DNA of 44,597 nucleotides from Treponema sp. (GTDB taxonomy: Bacteria; Spirochaetota; Spirochaetia; Treponematales; Treponemataceae): contig JAFPUF010000026.1 of assembly GCA_017395545.1 (NCBI GenBank), forward strand, positions 1 through 44,597, read 5' to 3'. Below, piece by piece: positions 9,156 to 16,447 of this stretch (its first letter is position 1; each line of letters starts with the position of its first letter). The notes beneath the pieces were generated by a model. The model was not told the DNA's origin and made no database searches. It was given only the letters and a program-made list of their open reading frames with translations. The position numbers and the translations under genes were made by a program.

Positions 9156-9165
9156 CCTGCCCAGG
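9156..9165 (+). promoter_or_regulatory. Candidate operator CCTGCCCAGG upstream of the topoisomerase
   Basis: This copy is identical to the one upstream of trbF (opposite strand) and traG. It ends 10 nt before the ATG and directly abuts the AAGAGG ribosome-binding site. Confidence 0.65.
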
Positions 9166-9175
9166 AAGAGGTTTA

Positions 9176-10948
9176 ATGATTATACTTACCGAAAAACCGA
9201 GCGTTGCAAAAGACTTCGCTTCGGCACTGGGCTGTAGTTATTCCGCAAAAGACAGATGCTACAAAAGTTCTGACGGAAAAACTACGATCGCAAACTGCGT
9301 GGGGCATCTGTTCAACCTGGCAGAACCTGCCGCCTACAATCCTTCCTTCAAAAGCTGGAAAAATCTTCCTGTCATTCCCGAAAAGTTCATATATGAACCA
9401 AGCGAAAATCTGAAAGATGTCGCAAAGAATGTCGTTTCGCTTTTGAAACAACACAAAACGGATGAAATCCTGATTGCAACTGACGCTGACAGAGAAGGGG
9501 AGATTATCGCGCGGGAATGTTTGAATGCTGCCGGAATTACCGATTCCGACAATATCCGAAGGTTTTGGGTTTCTCAGGCTCTCACAAAAGATGTGATTCT
9601 GGACGGAATCAAAAATGCCCGACCGATTTCCGATTATGACTTTCTTGCCAAACAAGGCTTCGCACGACAGAAAGCTGACTGGCTCATCGGAATGAACGCA
9701 ACTCGTTATGTATCAAACAGGATAAACGGCGGGGGAGTGCTTGCTGTTGGCCGGGTTCAGACAGCAATCCTTTCAGAAATCGCCAGACGCTGCGAGGAAA
9801 TTTCCAGCTTCAAGCACGAAAAATACTACGAAGCAGAAGCAACCTTGCTTGCGCCAGATGACACATCATGCGTAACTGCAACTTTTGAGAAAGACGGTTC
9901 TACGCAATTTTCCGATAAATCCACAGTCCAGAAACTGGACTCTCTCGAAAACAAAACTGCAAAACTTGTTTTCGTAAAACACGACAAGCGCACTGTGAAT
10001 CCGCCGCAGCTTTACAACCTGAATGACCTTCAGAAAGATGCATTCGCATACTTCGGCTACTCTGCAGAAATGACTCTTTCAGTCGTCCAGAGGCTTTACG
10101 AGAATTACAAATGCGTTTCTTACCCCCGCACTCCTAGCCGAGTAATGGGAAGTCACAATGTTGAACTTTGCCGTGAACTTTTCGACAAAATGCTCCGTGC
10201 TTCGCCTGAATACTTTGAGCTTCACTCAGTTGCTGAAATCAATGAAAGCAACAAACGGATTTTTGATGATTCAAAACTGGAAGCACATCACGCACTTATT
10301 CCTCTCAGCACATTACCTGAAAATGCAACAGTTGAAGATGACAACATCTACTCGCTGATTCTTGAACGCTTCATGCTTGCTTTTGCCCCAGCTTGTGAAA
10401 TGGAGAACATGACCGTACATCTTTCCGTAAACGAGAATATCTTTGTCGCAAGAGGAACGAAAGTAATAAATGCCGGCTGGAAAGATTACCGCAGATTCAC
10501 CAGAAATCTTGGTAACAAAACTGAAATGTCGGACGCACAGGATTTGAGCGAAATCGACCTTGAAAATCTTGCGGTGAAATCAATCGAAATAAAGGAAAAA
10601 TTCACAAAGCCGCCGAAACATTACAACGAGGCAAGCCTTCTTGCGTTCATGGAAAACCCTAAGAATAGCGACAATCAGAAGCTCGCAGGTCTTGGAACTT
10701 CCGCTACCCGCCATACCTTCATTCCGAAGTTAATCCGCAATAAGTTCATCACCGCAGAAAACAAGAATCTTCAGGTTACTAAACAGGGCGAACAGCTGCT
10801 TGAAATGCTCTCGAAAACACCCTTCAAAAATCTTTCAGATATATCGGAAACCACCAGATGGGAAGAAGAACTTTCCGAAAATCCAGATTCTTTCCTCGAA
10901 GAAATCAAGTCCTACATCAAGAATGCAGTTTCGGAGGCAGTAGCTTGA
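9176..10948 (+). CDS. Type IA DNA topoisomerase (TopB/topoisomerase III-like)
   Basis: The enzyme passes DNA through a single-strand break; plasmid-borne copies are common beside relaxases and resolve transfer or replication intermediates. The 590-residue protein begins with the TOPRIM domain: E6 in LTEKPSVAKDF, and the metal motif DADREGE at 103-109. It then has the family helical domain, with GRVQTAILSEIARR at about 190. The active-site tyrosine is Y316 in YPRTPSR. The C-terminus stops soon after the core domain with no zinc-finger tail. The ATG at 9176 has AAGAGG four bases upstream. The last codons overlap a 50-residue gene. Confidence 0.95.
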   Translation: MIILTEKPSVAKDFASALGCSYSAKDRCYKSSDGKTTIANCVGHLFNLAEPAAYNPSFKSWKNLPVIPEKFIYEPSENLKDVAKNVVSLLKQHKTDEILIATDADREGEIIARECLNAAGITDSDNIRRFWVSQALTKDVILDGIKNARPISDYDFLAKQGFARQKADWLIGMNATRYVSNRINGGGVLAVGRVQTAILSEIARRCEEISSFKHEKYYEAEATLLAPDDTSCVTATFEKDGSTQFSDKSTVQKLDSLENKTAKLVFVKHDKRTVNPPQLYNLNDLQKDAFAYFGYSAEMTLSVVQRLYENYKCVSYPRTPSRVMGSHNVELCRELFDKMLRASPEYFELHSVAEINESNKRIFDDSKLEAHHALIPLSTLPENATVEDDNIYSLILERFMLAFAPACEMENMTVHLSVNENIFVARGTKVINAGWKDYRRFTRNLGNKTEMSDAQDLSEIDLENLAVKSIEIKEKFTKPPKHYNEASLLAFMENPKNSDNQKLAGLGTSATRHTFIPKLIRNKFITAENKNLQVTKQGEQLLEMLSKTPFKNLSDISETTRWEEELSENPDSFLEEIKSYIKNAVSEAVA

Positions 10949-11097
10949 ACGAATCACTTTTCTTTTTTTCGCGGAACGGCTACGAAGTTCGGAAACTCAA
11001 AGTTCTTGGCACGACTTATTACATTGTTACCGGAAAAGGTAAACGCTACATCAGAAAATCGCTCAAAAGCGTGAATGATATTGTCGGTGAACCTTAA
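10945..11097 (+). CDS. Small basic protein, translationally coupled to the topoisomerase
   Basis: The 50-residue frame starts at TTG 10945, overlapping the topoisomerase stop as TTGA, with CGGAGG about ten bases upstream. The product is basic and aromatic, with a two-strand look: YEVRKLKVLGTTYYIVTGK followed by KRYIRKSLKSV. I do not recognise a family. The tight coupling suggests a partner or accessory DNA-binding peptide of the topoisomerase. It is too short for confident homology, and the non-ATG start lowers certainty. Confidence 0.6.
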   Translation: MNESLFFFSRNGYEVRKLKVLGTTYYIVTGKGKRYIRKSLKSVNDIVGEP

Positions 11098-11120
11098 ACG
11101 ATAAATCAAGCCGAAAAAAA

Positions 11121-11148
11121 GCAGGGGAGCAATTTTTTGTTCCCTTGC
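11121..11148. terminator. Bidirectional terminator between convergent genes
   Basis: GCAGGGGAGCAA (11121-11132) pairs with TTGTTCCCTTGC (11137-11148) through 12 positions, two of them G-U in the plus-strand RNA, with a 4-nt loop. On the minus strand the stem has two mismatches but is followed by seven T residues (11120-11114). It lies between the small gene ending at 11097 and the minus-strand gene ending at 11158. Confidence 0.7.
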
Positions 11149-11157
11149 CTTGCAATT

Positions 11158-12594
11158 CTATCTTTTCAAAATTACTCCGAAGTTCTTCTCGTAATTCTTT
11201 GAAACCTTGTATTTCCCTTCATAGTATTTCCGTACATGTGCGTTCATGCACTTAACAGGCTGGTTGGAATAGCTGAATAAATTAAAGAGCCTTAGTAATT
11301 CTGACTGAGGGAACCGTTTAAGACCGCACGGATTTAAGTCATACAAACGAAGCAGAAAGTAAACCATGTCTTTATCCCTATGTTTGTCTGTATTGTGATA
11401 TTTTGGAGCCCAAGGATTATTTCCAGACTTTGCTTCCATTATCACGTCCGAATAATTTTTTAACAGAACCTCTGTCAGTTTTTCAAAAACAACAGGTGAT
11501 TTTACAAATGTCTGTATCCTGTCAAATCTTTCAGATGGATGTTTTTTCAGATACATATTTATAAAATCACAAATACAAAATTCGTTGGTAATTCCATGAG
11601 ATTCGAAGAGAAGTTTTTCGGATTGTTCATATATATCTCCAAAAATTGTTTTCAATTCGTTCAGAAATGAACTCTGCTTGCGTATAATGTAATCCAGAGA
11701 AAATCCTTCATATTGCGGGCACTCCATTTTATAAAGACCGCTGTTCTGAAATCCAAACTGTTTGTATAAACTCATAGGCACCACAAAAATAGTCCTTCCC
11801 ATCGGGTTATTCAGGAAAGATTCTGGTGTGACATAAAACGAAAACTGGTTTAGGAGACCTTTTACAAAAAAAGTCAGGACCTGCATAAGTCGTTCTTCTA
11901 TTCTACGAAAATCAGTGTAAAGAAGGCTCAAATCATTAATATATCCACTACACGGAATTTCACTTGCCCGAAAAAGAGAAACTGCCGGAAAGATGGAATT
12001 TATATCAGGAACAGCCTCGTCCGGAATGTATCGGACAGCAACAGAAAGTCTGAGAAATTCTTTTACCTCATAAATAATTTTATCAATCCTAATATTGTTT
12101 TTGTCATACTCCAAATCCGAAGCTGTACAAAGCACATCTGAGAAAAGCGACATAAGTCCATGAATCATATTCTTTGACCTTTCAAATTCACGCATTGCTT
12201 CAGAAATGTGCTGTTCACTCGTCAGCGAAAGCATTGATGATTTCTTAACCTGAACAAAACCTGTCAAAACAGAGTCGATTACAGAAAGCACTTTTAACAG
12301 ATATTCACTTACAGATCGAATTTCCGAAAATTTATATGTAATAAATGTAGTCGTAGAAAATATGGATTTTACATCAAGAAAGCTATAGCAGGGCAAAGTA
12401 CCAGACATATCACGAAGCGATTTATTATAAAGTTCCGCACTGTTGAAAGTTTCCTGTTCTAAATGAAATTCGTTTACTCTCTGTTCTTCTGACTTTTTTT
12501 CAAGAAATGAAATGTCAAAATCGATATCCTTAAAGCTATTAATTTTTGATGTATAACCCTGTGCAAGTATTTTTACAGAATTTCCAACAACCAT
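11158..12594 (-). CDS. Hypothetical 478-residue protein
   Basis: I do not recognise this protein. It has no signal peptide, no clear membrane helix and no nucleotide-binding motif. It looks all-helical and soluble, with many Phe, Leu and Ser residues and a basic C-terminus ending NFGVILKR. The region WAPKYHNTDKHRDKDM is the only strikingly polar stretch. The start ATG at 12594 has AGGACA upstream. It is divergent from the S24 repressor gene across a 152-bp intergenic region, so the repressor may control it. It ends at a bidirectional terminator, apparently as a single-gene transcript. Confidence 0.75.
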   Translation of the reverse strand: MVVGNSVKILAQGYTSKINSFKDIDFDISFLEKKSEEQRVNEFHLEQETFNSAELYNKSLRDMSGTLPCYSFLDVKSIFSTTTFITYKFSEIRSVSEYLLKVLSVIDSVLTGFVQVKKSSMLSLTSEQHISEAMREFERSKNMIHGLMSLFSDVLCTASDLEYDKNNIRIDKIIYEVKEFLRLSVAVRYIPDEAVPDINSIFPAVSLFRASEIPCSGYINDLSLLYTDFRRIEERLMQVLTFFVKGLLNQFSFYVTPESFLNNPMGRTIFVVPMSLYKQFGFQNSGLYKMECPQYEGFSLDYIIRKQSSFLNELKTIFGDIYEQSEKLLFESHGITNEFCICDFINMYLKKHPSERFDRIQTFVKSPVVFEKLTEVLLKNYSDVIMEAKSGNNPWAPKYHNTDKHRDKDMVYFLLRLYDLNPCGLKRFPQSELLRLFNLFSYSNQPVKCMNAHVRKYYEGKYKVSKNYEKNFGVILKR

Positions 12595-12661
12595 CTTTGT
12601 CCTAACCTATATGAATCAATAAAAGTGTGAAAGGTAATAGTAATTTAAATTAAATATCTAG

Positions 12662-12704
12662 TCAATAAATATACTTTTTTTAGTATTTCTTATAACTTTA
12701 TTGA
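12662..12704. promoter_or_regulatory. Inverted repeats overlapping the S24 repressor promoter
   Basis: TCAATAAA (12662-12669) and TTTATTGA (12697-12704) form a perfect 8-bp inverted pair, and the right arm overlaps the -35 box. Inside them lies ATACT-N7-AGTAT (12671-12687). These are good candidates for the autoregulatory operator of the S24 repressor. Confidence 0.5.
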
Positions 12705-12729
12705 TTATTTTTTCCCCAGTTTATATAAT
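12701..12729 (+). promoter_or_regulatory. Strong sigma70-type promoter of the S24 repressor
   Basis: TTGATT (12701-12706), a 17-bp spacer and a perfect TATAAT (12724-12729). The start site is expected near 12736, giving a 5' leader of only about 10 nt before the ATG at 12747 and no clear Shine-Dalgarno. Confidence 0.8.
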
Positions 12730-12746
12730 GCAATCCGGTAGCTTGA

Positions 12747-13367
12747 ATGGAAGGTGCAGAATTTTGGACAAAAGTTAAAAAGCGACTCAAAGAACTGGAT
12801 AAAAAGCAGGACTGGCTTGCTTCTAATTCCGGGCTACTTGTGCAAACTCTCCGAAATAATATTCATAACGACAGACTTCCTTCATTAAAAGACACACTTT
12901 CTATCTTAAAAACATTAAATCTTACATGGGAAGAATTCGAGCATTATCCAAATCTAACTTCAAAAGACGGAATTCGGAATATCCCGGTTAGCGAACAGTA
13001 TTTTTCTGCAGGTCACGGACAGTATGTTCCTGATGATTATGTGGAAACAAAGGATTATGTTGCTGTTCCGAATTCGTTAAAATATCTGGGTGAAAATATC
13101 CGTGCTGCCTATGTTCGAGGCGATTCAATGGAGCCTACCTTTTTTAATGAAGACATAATTATCTACGACACCAATGGTTATGATGGAAATGAAGGTATAT
13201 ATGCAATCATCTACAACGGAAAAGGATTTGTAAAGCGACTCCAGCCAACCAAAAACGGCGTAAACATAATCAGTGACAATAAGATTTATGAGCCAATGTT
13301 TGAAAGTTCAGAAAGTGATGATTTTATCGTAATCGGGCGTGTAAGATATTCAGTCCACAAGGTCTAG
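12747..13367 (+). CDS. LexA/CI-like repressor with S24 self-cleavage domain
   Basis: The 206-residue protein has an N-terminal helix-turn-helix (about 5-65, with DWLASNSGLLVQTLRNNI) and a C-terminal S24 peptidase domain. The nucleophile is S127 in RGDSMEPTF, and the general-base lysine is K163 in FVKRL. The predicted cleavage bond is A88-G89 in YFSAGHG, as in LexA and phage CI repressors. Such proteins cut themselves when RecA filaments form, so this element probably couples transfer or replication to DNA damage (inference from the family). Its promoter carries inverted repeats suitable for autoregulation. It is divergent from the 478-residue gene. The targets are not known. Confidence 0.92.
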   Translation: MEGAEFWTKVKKRLKELDKKQDWLASNSGLLVQTLRNNIHNDRLPSLKDTLSILKTLNLTWEEFEHYPNLTSKDGIRNIPVSEQYFSAGHGQYVPDDYVETKDYVAVPNSLKYLGENIRAAYVRGDSMEPTFFNEDIIIYDTNGYDGNEGIYAIIYNGKGFVKRLQPTKNGVNIISDNKIYEPMFESSESDDFIVIGRVRYSVHKV

Positions 13368-13378
13368 ACTTTACTTAC

Positions 13379-13417
13379 TATAATATACCTTCTGTCTACC
13401 TAAATAGTTATATTATA
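13379..13417. repeat. 9-bp AT-only inverted repeat after the repressor gene
   Basis: TATAATATA (13379-13387) and TATATTATA (13409-13417) are exact reverse complements 11 bp after the repressor stop. There is no GC and no T-tract, so it is a weak terminator candidate; it might also be a binding site. The remainder of 13368-13499 shows nothing else. Confidence 0.4.
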
Positions 13418-13499
13418 AAGATTTATACTTCTTATAATTTCAGTATAACCTATCGCAGATTTTAAATCAAGGCAAAATTTTTTGAAAGATTTGAAAAGG

Positions 13500-13535
13500 A
13501 AAGAAGTCATTTATCCAAATTCTGCTGACTTCTTT
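13500..13535. terminator. Hairpin between convergent repressor and lipoprotein operons
   Basis: AAAGAAGTCA (13500-13509) and TGACTTCTTT (13526-13535) form a perfect 10-bp stem around a 16-nt loop, with T-rich flanks on both strands. It can end both the repressor transcript and the minus-strand operon that finishes at 13546. Confidence 0.55.
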
Positions 13536-13545
13536 TGAATTGGAA

Positions 13546-13674
13546 TTACAGGAACAAAGCTCCGAGCGGACTTGCCATTGCTAAGATTCCAAGAACAATC
13601 AGCACCCACCAGTACCTGGCAAGCAAGCATAATACAGGAATTGCAACAATCGCTGAAATTATTGTAACAATCAT
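13546..13674 (-). CDS. Small hydrophobic membrane peptide (42 residues)
   Basis: The ATG at 13674 follows the lipoprotein stop codon by three bases, with AAAGG upstream, so the peptide is almost certainly co-translated with it. The sequence runs MIVTIISAIVAIPVLCLLA, RYWW, VLIVLGILAMASPLGALFL: two membrane helices with a short aromatic hinge. No family is recognised. Small membrane peptides next to a lipoprotein in a conjugative region could serve entry exclusion, or act as a holin- or toxin-like peptide; neither can be decided from sequence. The GC content and codon use match the neighbours, which supports a real gene. Confidence 0.65.
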   Translation of the reverse strand: MIVTIISAIVAIPVLCLLARYWWVLIVLGILAMASPLGALFL

Positions 13675-13677
13675 AAG

Positions 13678-14307
13678 CTACGACCTTTCAAGCTGGATTG
13701 CCTGGTACATTTCAGTCCGAACATCCTGTTTTGTAGTCTTGAAGATGCTGTCAAAGTAATCAAAGTATGTATATCTGTGCCATTTGCCGAAATCGTCCAC
13801 ATATCCATCATCTACATTCGGTGCATAGAACGAAACTCCGCCAATTCTAGTTGCTTCATACATACTGCTGTAGCCTGGCTGCGCAAAAAGTTTCCGTGCA
13901 AAGATAAATCCGATTGTCAGATCAGGATTTTTCACAGAAGTCGCATAGCCCTGGATTCCAAGAACCTTGTCTGTTCCATCCAAAGTCACGGTTCTGTCTG
14001 ATCCTAAATTAAGTGCAAGACCGTAGTACATCAGATTATTGAACTTGAAAGCATAAAGCTCACCATCAATCGAAATGTACTGCTCATCAAGGAATACTAC
14101 CTCATGATGTCTGTTCATCTTATCCACCGTGCTGAACTTTCTGAGATATGAGCCGTCTCTGATTTCCGACTCTGCCCTTCTCTCCACTGTTTCAAGAGAT
14201 TCTGTTACCGGAACTGTGTAATCTCTGCCGAAAATTCCTTTCGCCGTTGCACAGGAAGTCAGTGAAACCAGCACAATCACAAAAGCTGCCTCAAATGATT
14301 TTTTCAT
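13678..14307 (-). CDS. Hypothetical lipoprotein (209 residues)
   Basis: An N-terminal signal peptide ends in SLTSC (Cys about 19), so the protein is probably lipid-anchored. The rest is a soluble, beta-rich domain with many Tyr and Phe residues and no family that I recognise. The start ATG at 14307 has GGGGAGAG upstream. It is the middle gene of a three-gene minus-strand operon, 18 bp after the 100-residue gene and 3 bp before the 42-residue membrane peptide. In Trb systems small lipoproteins (TrbK, TrbH) act in entry exclusion or core assembly. No sequence similarity to them is claimed here. Confidence 0.8.
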   Translation of the reverse strand: MKKSFEAAFVIVLVSLTSCATAKGIFGRDYTVPVTESLETVERRAESEIRDGSYLRKFSTVDKMNRHHEVVFLDEQYISIDGELYAFKFNNLMYYGLALNLGSDRTVTLDGTDKVLGIQGYATSVKNPDLTIGFIFARKLFAQPGYSSMYEATRIGGVSFYAPNVDDGYVDDFGKWHRYTYFDYFDSIFKTTKQDVRTEMYQAIQLERS

Positions 14308-14325
14308 ACGCTTCTCTCCCCTTCC

Positions 14326-14628
14326 CTAAAAATCCATTTCAAGATTTGAAAGACAAGATTCTATGTTGTCTCTGGTAATTTCCCATCCTTGTTCCTGGCA
14401 TTTAGTCACCGCCCAAACACCTGCTTCCATCGCACTCATTGATTTAAGGACACCGGGAAAGTCCGTAATGCTCAGTGGCATTACCGTTGTGGCATTTTTC
14501 ACGAGAGTCGGCGTATCATCATCAAAGATGAAGTTCTCATCTTTCATTCCGCCCTGCTCTTCTATCCGTATCTTCGATTTTACAAACGCGAGATTCGGAT
14601 AATCCTTTTTGAATTCGACCATTGTCAT
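14326..14628 (-). CDS. Hypothetical protein (100 residues)
   Basis: The product is small, acidic and soluble, with no recognised domain. It contains a hydrophobic helical part (about 58-80, with DFPGVLKSMSAMEAGVWAV). The ATG at 14628 is preferred because AGGAG lies five bases upstream; a GTG at 14634 falls inside that ribosome site, and the ATG at 14622 is 11 bases away. It is the first gene of the lipoprotein operon and has a good promoter at 14672-14700. Confidence 0.75.
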   Translation of the reverse strand: MTMVEFKKDYPNLAFVKSKIRIEEQGGMKDENFIFDDDTPTLVKNATTVMPLSITDFPGVLKSMSAMEAGVWAVTKCQEQGWEITRDNIESCLSNLEMDF

Positions 14629-14671
14629 AGGCACTCCTTACCCTTAGGGATTTTTATGTGTTTATGCCTAT

Positions 14672-14700
14672 AATATAATGTCGGTTTTTGAATAAGTCAA
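14672..14700 (-). promoter_or_regulatory. Promoter of the lipoprotein operon
   Basis: On the minus strand, TTGACT (14700-14695) is separated by 17 bp from TATATT (14677-14672). It reads into the 100-residue gene, the lipoprotein and the membrane peptide. Confidence 0.7.
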
Positions 14701-14738
14701 CGAGATATTCAAGATAATTCGGAAAGACACCTTTACAT

Positions 14739-14975
14739 TTATTTTGATTTTGATTTTTCTTCTGGAGTTTTTTTCTCGTATTTATTTATCTGAGTCTTGG
14801 GAAGATGTAATTTATCGACTATGAATTTACTTACAGTCTTATTATCCTCAGATGCAAACAGCCGTAACATATCTGCCTGTTCTTTCGTAAGAGTAATTGT
14901 AATCGTTGTTGAATTTTTGCCAGTAACTTTTCGCCCGGCCCCTTTTCTGGCTCCGCCCCAGTTATGTTCATTCAT
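14739..14975 (-). CDS. Ribbon-helix-helix DNA-binding protein (78 residues)
   Basis: The protein starts MNEHNWGGARKGAGRK, a basic leader found in many small RHH proteins, and continues with a strand and two helices (TTITITLTKEQADMLRLFA, then NKTVSKFIVDKL) that fit the RHH/CopG fold. The lysine-rich C-terminus (KKTPEEKSKSK) is probably disordered. The ATG at 14975 is preferred on homology-style grounds; a longer reading from TTG at 15011 is possible. It is divergent from the DUF4143 ATPase, with an 18-bp-arm palindrome in between that it could bind. It may also belong to the transfer regulon control. Confidence 0.75.
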   Translation of the reverse strand: MNEHNWGGARKGAGRKVTGKNSTTITITLTKEQADMLRLFASEDNKTVSKFIVDKLHLPKTQINKYEKKTPEEKSKSK

Positions 14976-15043
14976 ATTTAAATAATACCTCAAAAAACTT
15001 GATTTGACCAACGATATATTCGAGACAGTGAATTCAAAAACAA

Positions 15044-15072
15044 TTGACTTTCGACTAATTTGGAGTTAGACT
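15044..15072 (+). promoter_or_regulatory. Predicted promoter of the DUF4143 ATPase
   Basis: TTGACT (15044-15049) and TAGACT (15067-15072) are separated by 17 bp. The palindrome at 15049-15087 covers the spacer, the -10 and the start-site region, so anything binding or cutting it would silence the gene. Confidence 0.45.
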
Positions 15073-15087
15073 CCAAATTAGTCGAAA
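15049..15087. repeat. Perfect 18-bp-arm palindrome upstream of the ATPase
   Basis: TTTCGACTAATTTGGAGT (15049-15066) and its exact reverse complement (15070-15087) flank a 3-nt loop. A closely related hairpin follows the gene at 16330-16362, so the ATPase cassette is bracketed by matching palindromes. Confidence 0.9.
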
Positions 15088-15104
15088 TACTTAAAGGGGG
15101 CTAT

Positions 15105-16322
15105 ATGTATATCAATCGTCATATACTGCCATATCTGAGCAGAATGAAAAATCAATTCCGAGTGCTTCTGGTTACTGGTTCTCGACAGGTTGGAAAATCA
15201 ACATTATTGAAAGAAAAACTACTCCCCGAATATGAATATGTAACCCTTGATGATTTAACGGAGCTATCGCTCGCTCAAAATGATCCTGCACTATTTTTTA
15301 AGAACCATCCTCTTCCTGTCATTGTTGATGAAGTGCAACGTGCCCCTGATTTATTTCTTCAGATAAAACTCCTTGCTGATAATTCAAAAGAAAAAGGACA
15401 AATTATTCTTACAGGCTCACAAAGCTACAAGTTGTTGAGCAAAGCTGCTGATTCTTTGGCAGGACGAGTCTGCATCATAAATATGGCTTCTCTTTCGCTT
15501 CGGGAAAAATTCAACATTAACTTTAATACTGAATTCCTCCCAACAACAGACTATATAGAAATGCGAAAGAAATCAGTAATACCATACGAAAACCTGTGGA
15601 ATCATATCTGGCGGGGAAGTATGCCGGAATTAGCTGATGATTCAATCGAATGGGAACCGTTTTATCGGTCTTATATCCGCACTTATCTTGACCGGGATGT
15701 GGCTGACATTATAACCGCAAAAAATCTCGTTAAATTCCACAACTTCATGCAATGCATAGCCGCTCGTGTCGGGGAACTGTTTAATGCGGATAGTCTTGCC
15801 CGTGATGTTGGGGTCACAAGTAAAACTATTGCAGAATGGACAAGCATACTGGAATCTTCCGGCGTAATCAGACTTTTACAGCCTTATGAAAAGAATGTTT
15901 CAAATAGGGCAGTAAAAACTCCAAAGATATATTTCATGGACACAGGCTTAGTTTGCTTCCTTGTAGGATGGACCTCTGCACAAGTCGCAATGAATGGAGC
16001 TATGGCTGGCGGGCTTTTTGAAAACTTCGTTGTCAGCGAAATAATCAAATCATACTACAATGCCGGGCATGAAACAGAAAAAATTTATTTTTACCGCGAC
16101 AAGGACAAAAGAGAAATAGATTTAGTCATTGAAAAAGATAATACCCTTTACCCTATTGAAATAAAAAAATCGGCTCGCCCAGGAATTGAAATGGCAAAGC
16201 ATTTTCCAGTACTCTCAAAAATTGCTGGCACTTCTGTAGGTCAAGGCTGTATTATATGCCAATGTGATAAACCAATGTATTTAAGCGATGATGTAGTTTC
16301 CCTACCGATTGAATACATCTAA
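15105..16322 (+). CDS. AAA-family ATPase with DUF4143 domain
   Basis: The 405-residue protein has the AAA_14 N-terminal domain: Walker A GSRQVGKST (25-33) and Walker B VIVDEVQ with D75-E76, then ILTGSQS as sensor 1. The C-terminal DUF4143 part ends in a restriction-endonuclease-like core (REIDLVIEKD...YPIEIKKS). The family is widespread, often multicopy in treponemes and anaerobes, and its function is unsettled. The ATG at 15105 is chosen because AGGGGG lies four bases upstream; earlier in-frame codons fall in the palindrome. The gene stands alone and carries related palindromes at both ends. It may be an independently mobile or selfish cassette, or a regulatory or defence ATPase. Confidence 0.9.
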   Translation: MYINRHILPYLSRMKNQFRVLLVTGSRQVGKSTLLKEKLLPEYEYVTLDDLTELSLAQNDPALFFKNHPLPVIVDEVQRAPDLFLQIKLLADNSKEKGQIILTGSQSYKLLSKAADSLAGRVCIINMASLSLREKFNINFNTEFLPTTDYIEMRKKSVIPYENLWNHIWRGSMPELADDSIEWEPFYRSYIRTYLDRDVADIITAKNLVKFHNFMQCIAARVGELFNADSLARDVGVTSKTIAEWTSILESSGVIRLLQPYEKNVSNRAVKTPKIYFMDTGLVCFLVGWTSAQVAMNGAMAGGLFENFVVSEIIKSYYNAGHETEKIYFYRDKDKREIDLVIEKDNTLYPIEIKKSARPGIEMAKHFPVLSKIAGTSVGQGCIICQCDKPMYLSDDVVSLPIEYI

Positions 16323-16329
16323 TTCTTTC

Positions 16330-16368
16330 CGACTATTTTGGAGTCTGACTCAAAAATAGTCGTTTTTT
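16330..16368 (+). terminator. Hairpin with T-tract after the ATPase, related to the upstream palindrome
   Basis: CGACTATTTTGGAGTC (16330-16345) pairs with GACTCAAAAATAGTCG (16347-16362) with one mismatch, followed by six T residues. It is a good intrinsic terminator. Its arm shares CGACTA.TTTGGAGT with the palindrome at 15049-15087. Confidence 0.85.
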
Positions 16369-16396
16369 CTTAGTTCTAAGATAGATTATGTACTAA

Positions 16397-16425
16397 TTGA
16401 AATATTTTTCAAAATCTCATATACT
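16397..16425 (+). promoter_or_regulatory. Promoter of the traG-trb operon
   Basis: TTGAAA (16397-16402), a 17-bp spacer and TATACT (16420-16425). The start is expected near 16432, about 16 bp before the CCTGCCCAGG palindrome. It would drive the whole plus-strand T4SS operon to 26220. Confidence 0.7.
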
Positions 16426-16447
16426 CCTTTCATAAACAAAAATCTTG

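Larger units (their letters stand above)
8836..9175. other. oriT: Candidate oriT / relaxase-topoisomerase divergent control region
   Basis: This 340-bp non-coding stretch between the divergent relaxase and topoisomerase genes is rich in repeats. A 19-bp sequence, TGCGCCAyyTGGCACATCA, occurs at 8853-8871 and 9082-9100 in the same orientation, each containing the inverted core GCCA..TGGC. Three direct GTGCCACA half-sites lie between them at 8956-8963, 8976-8983 and 9020-9027. Location next to the relaxase and dense short repeats are typical of oriT. No family nic consensus of the YATCCTG type was recognised, so the nick site is not assigned. Confidence 0.6.

Noticed and set aside
14739..16322. 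RHH gene plus DUF4143 ATPase as a toxin-antitoxin pair
   Set aside because: The genes are divergent and far from overlapping, and the ATPase is large and stands alone with its own terminator; no toxin fold is visible.
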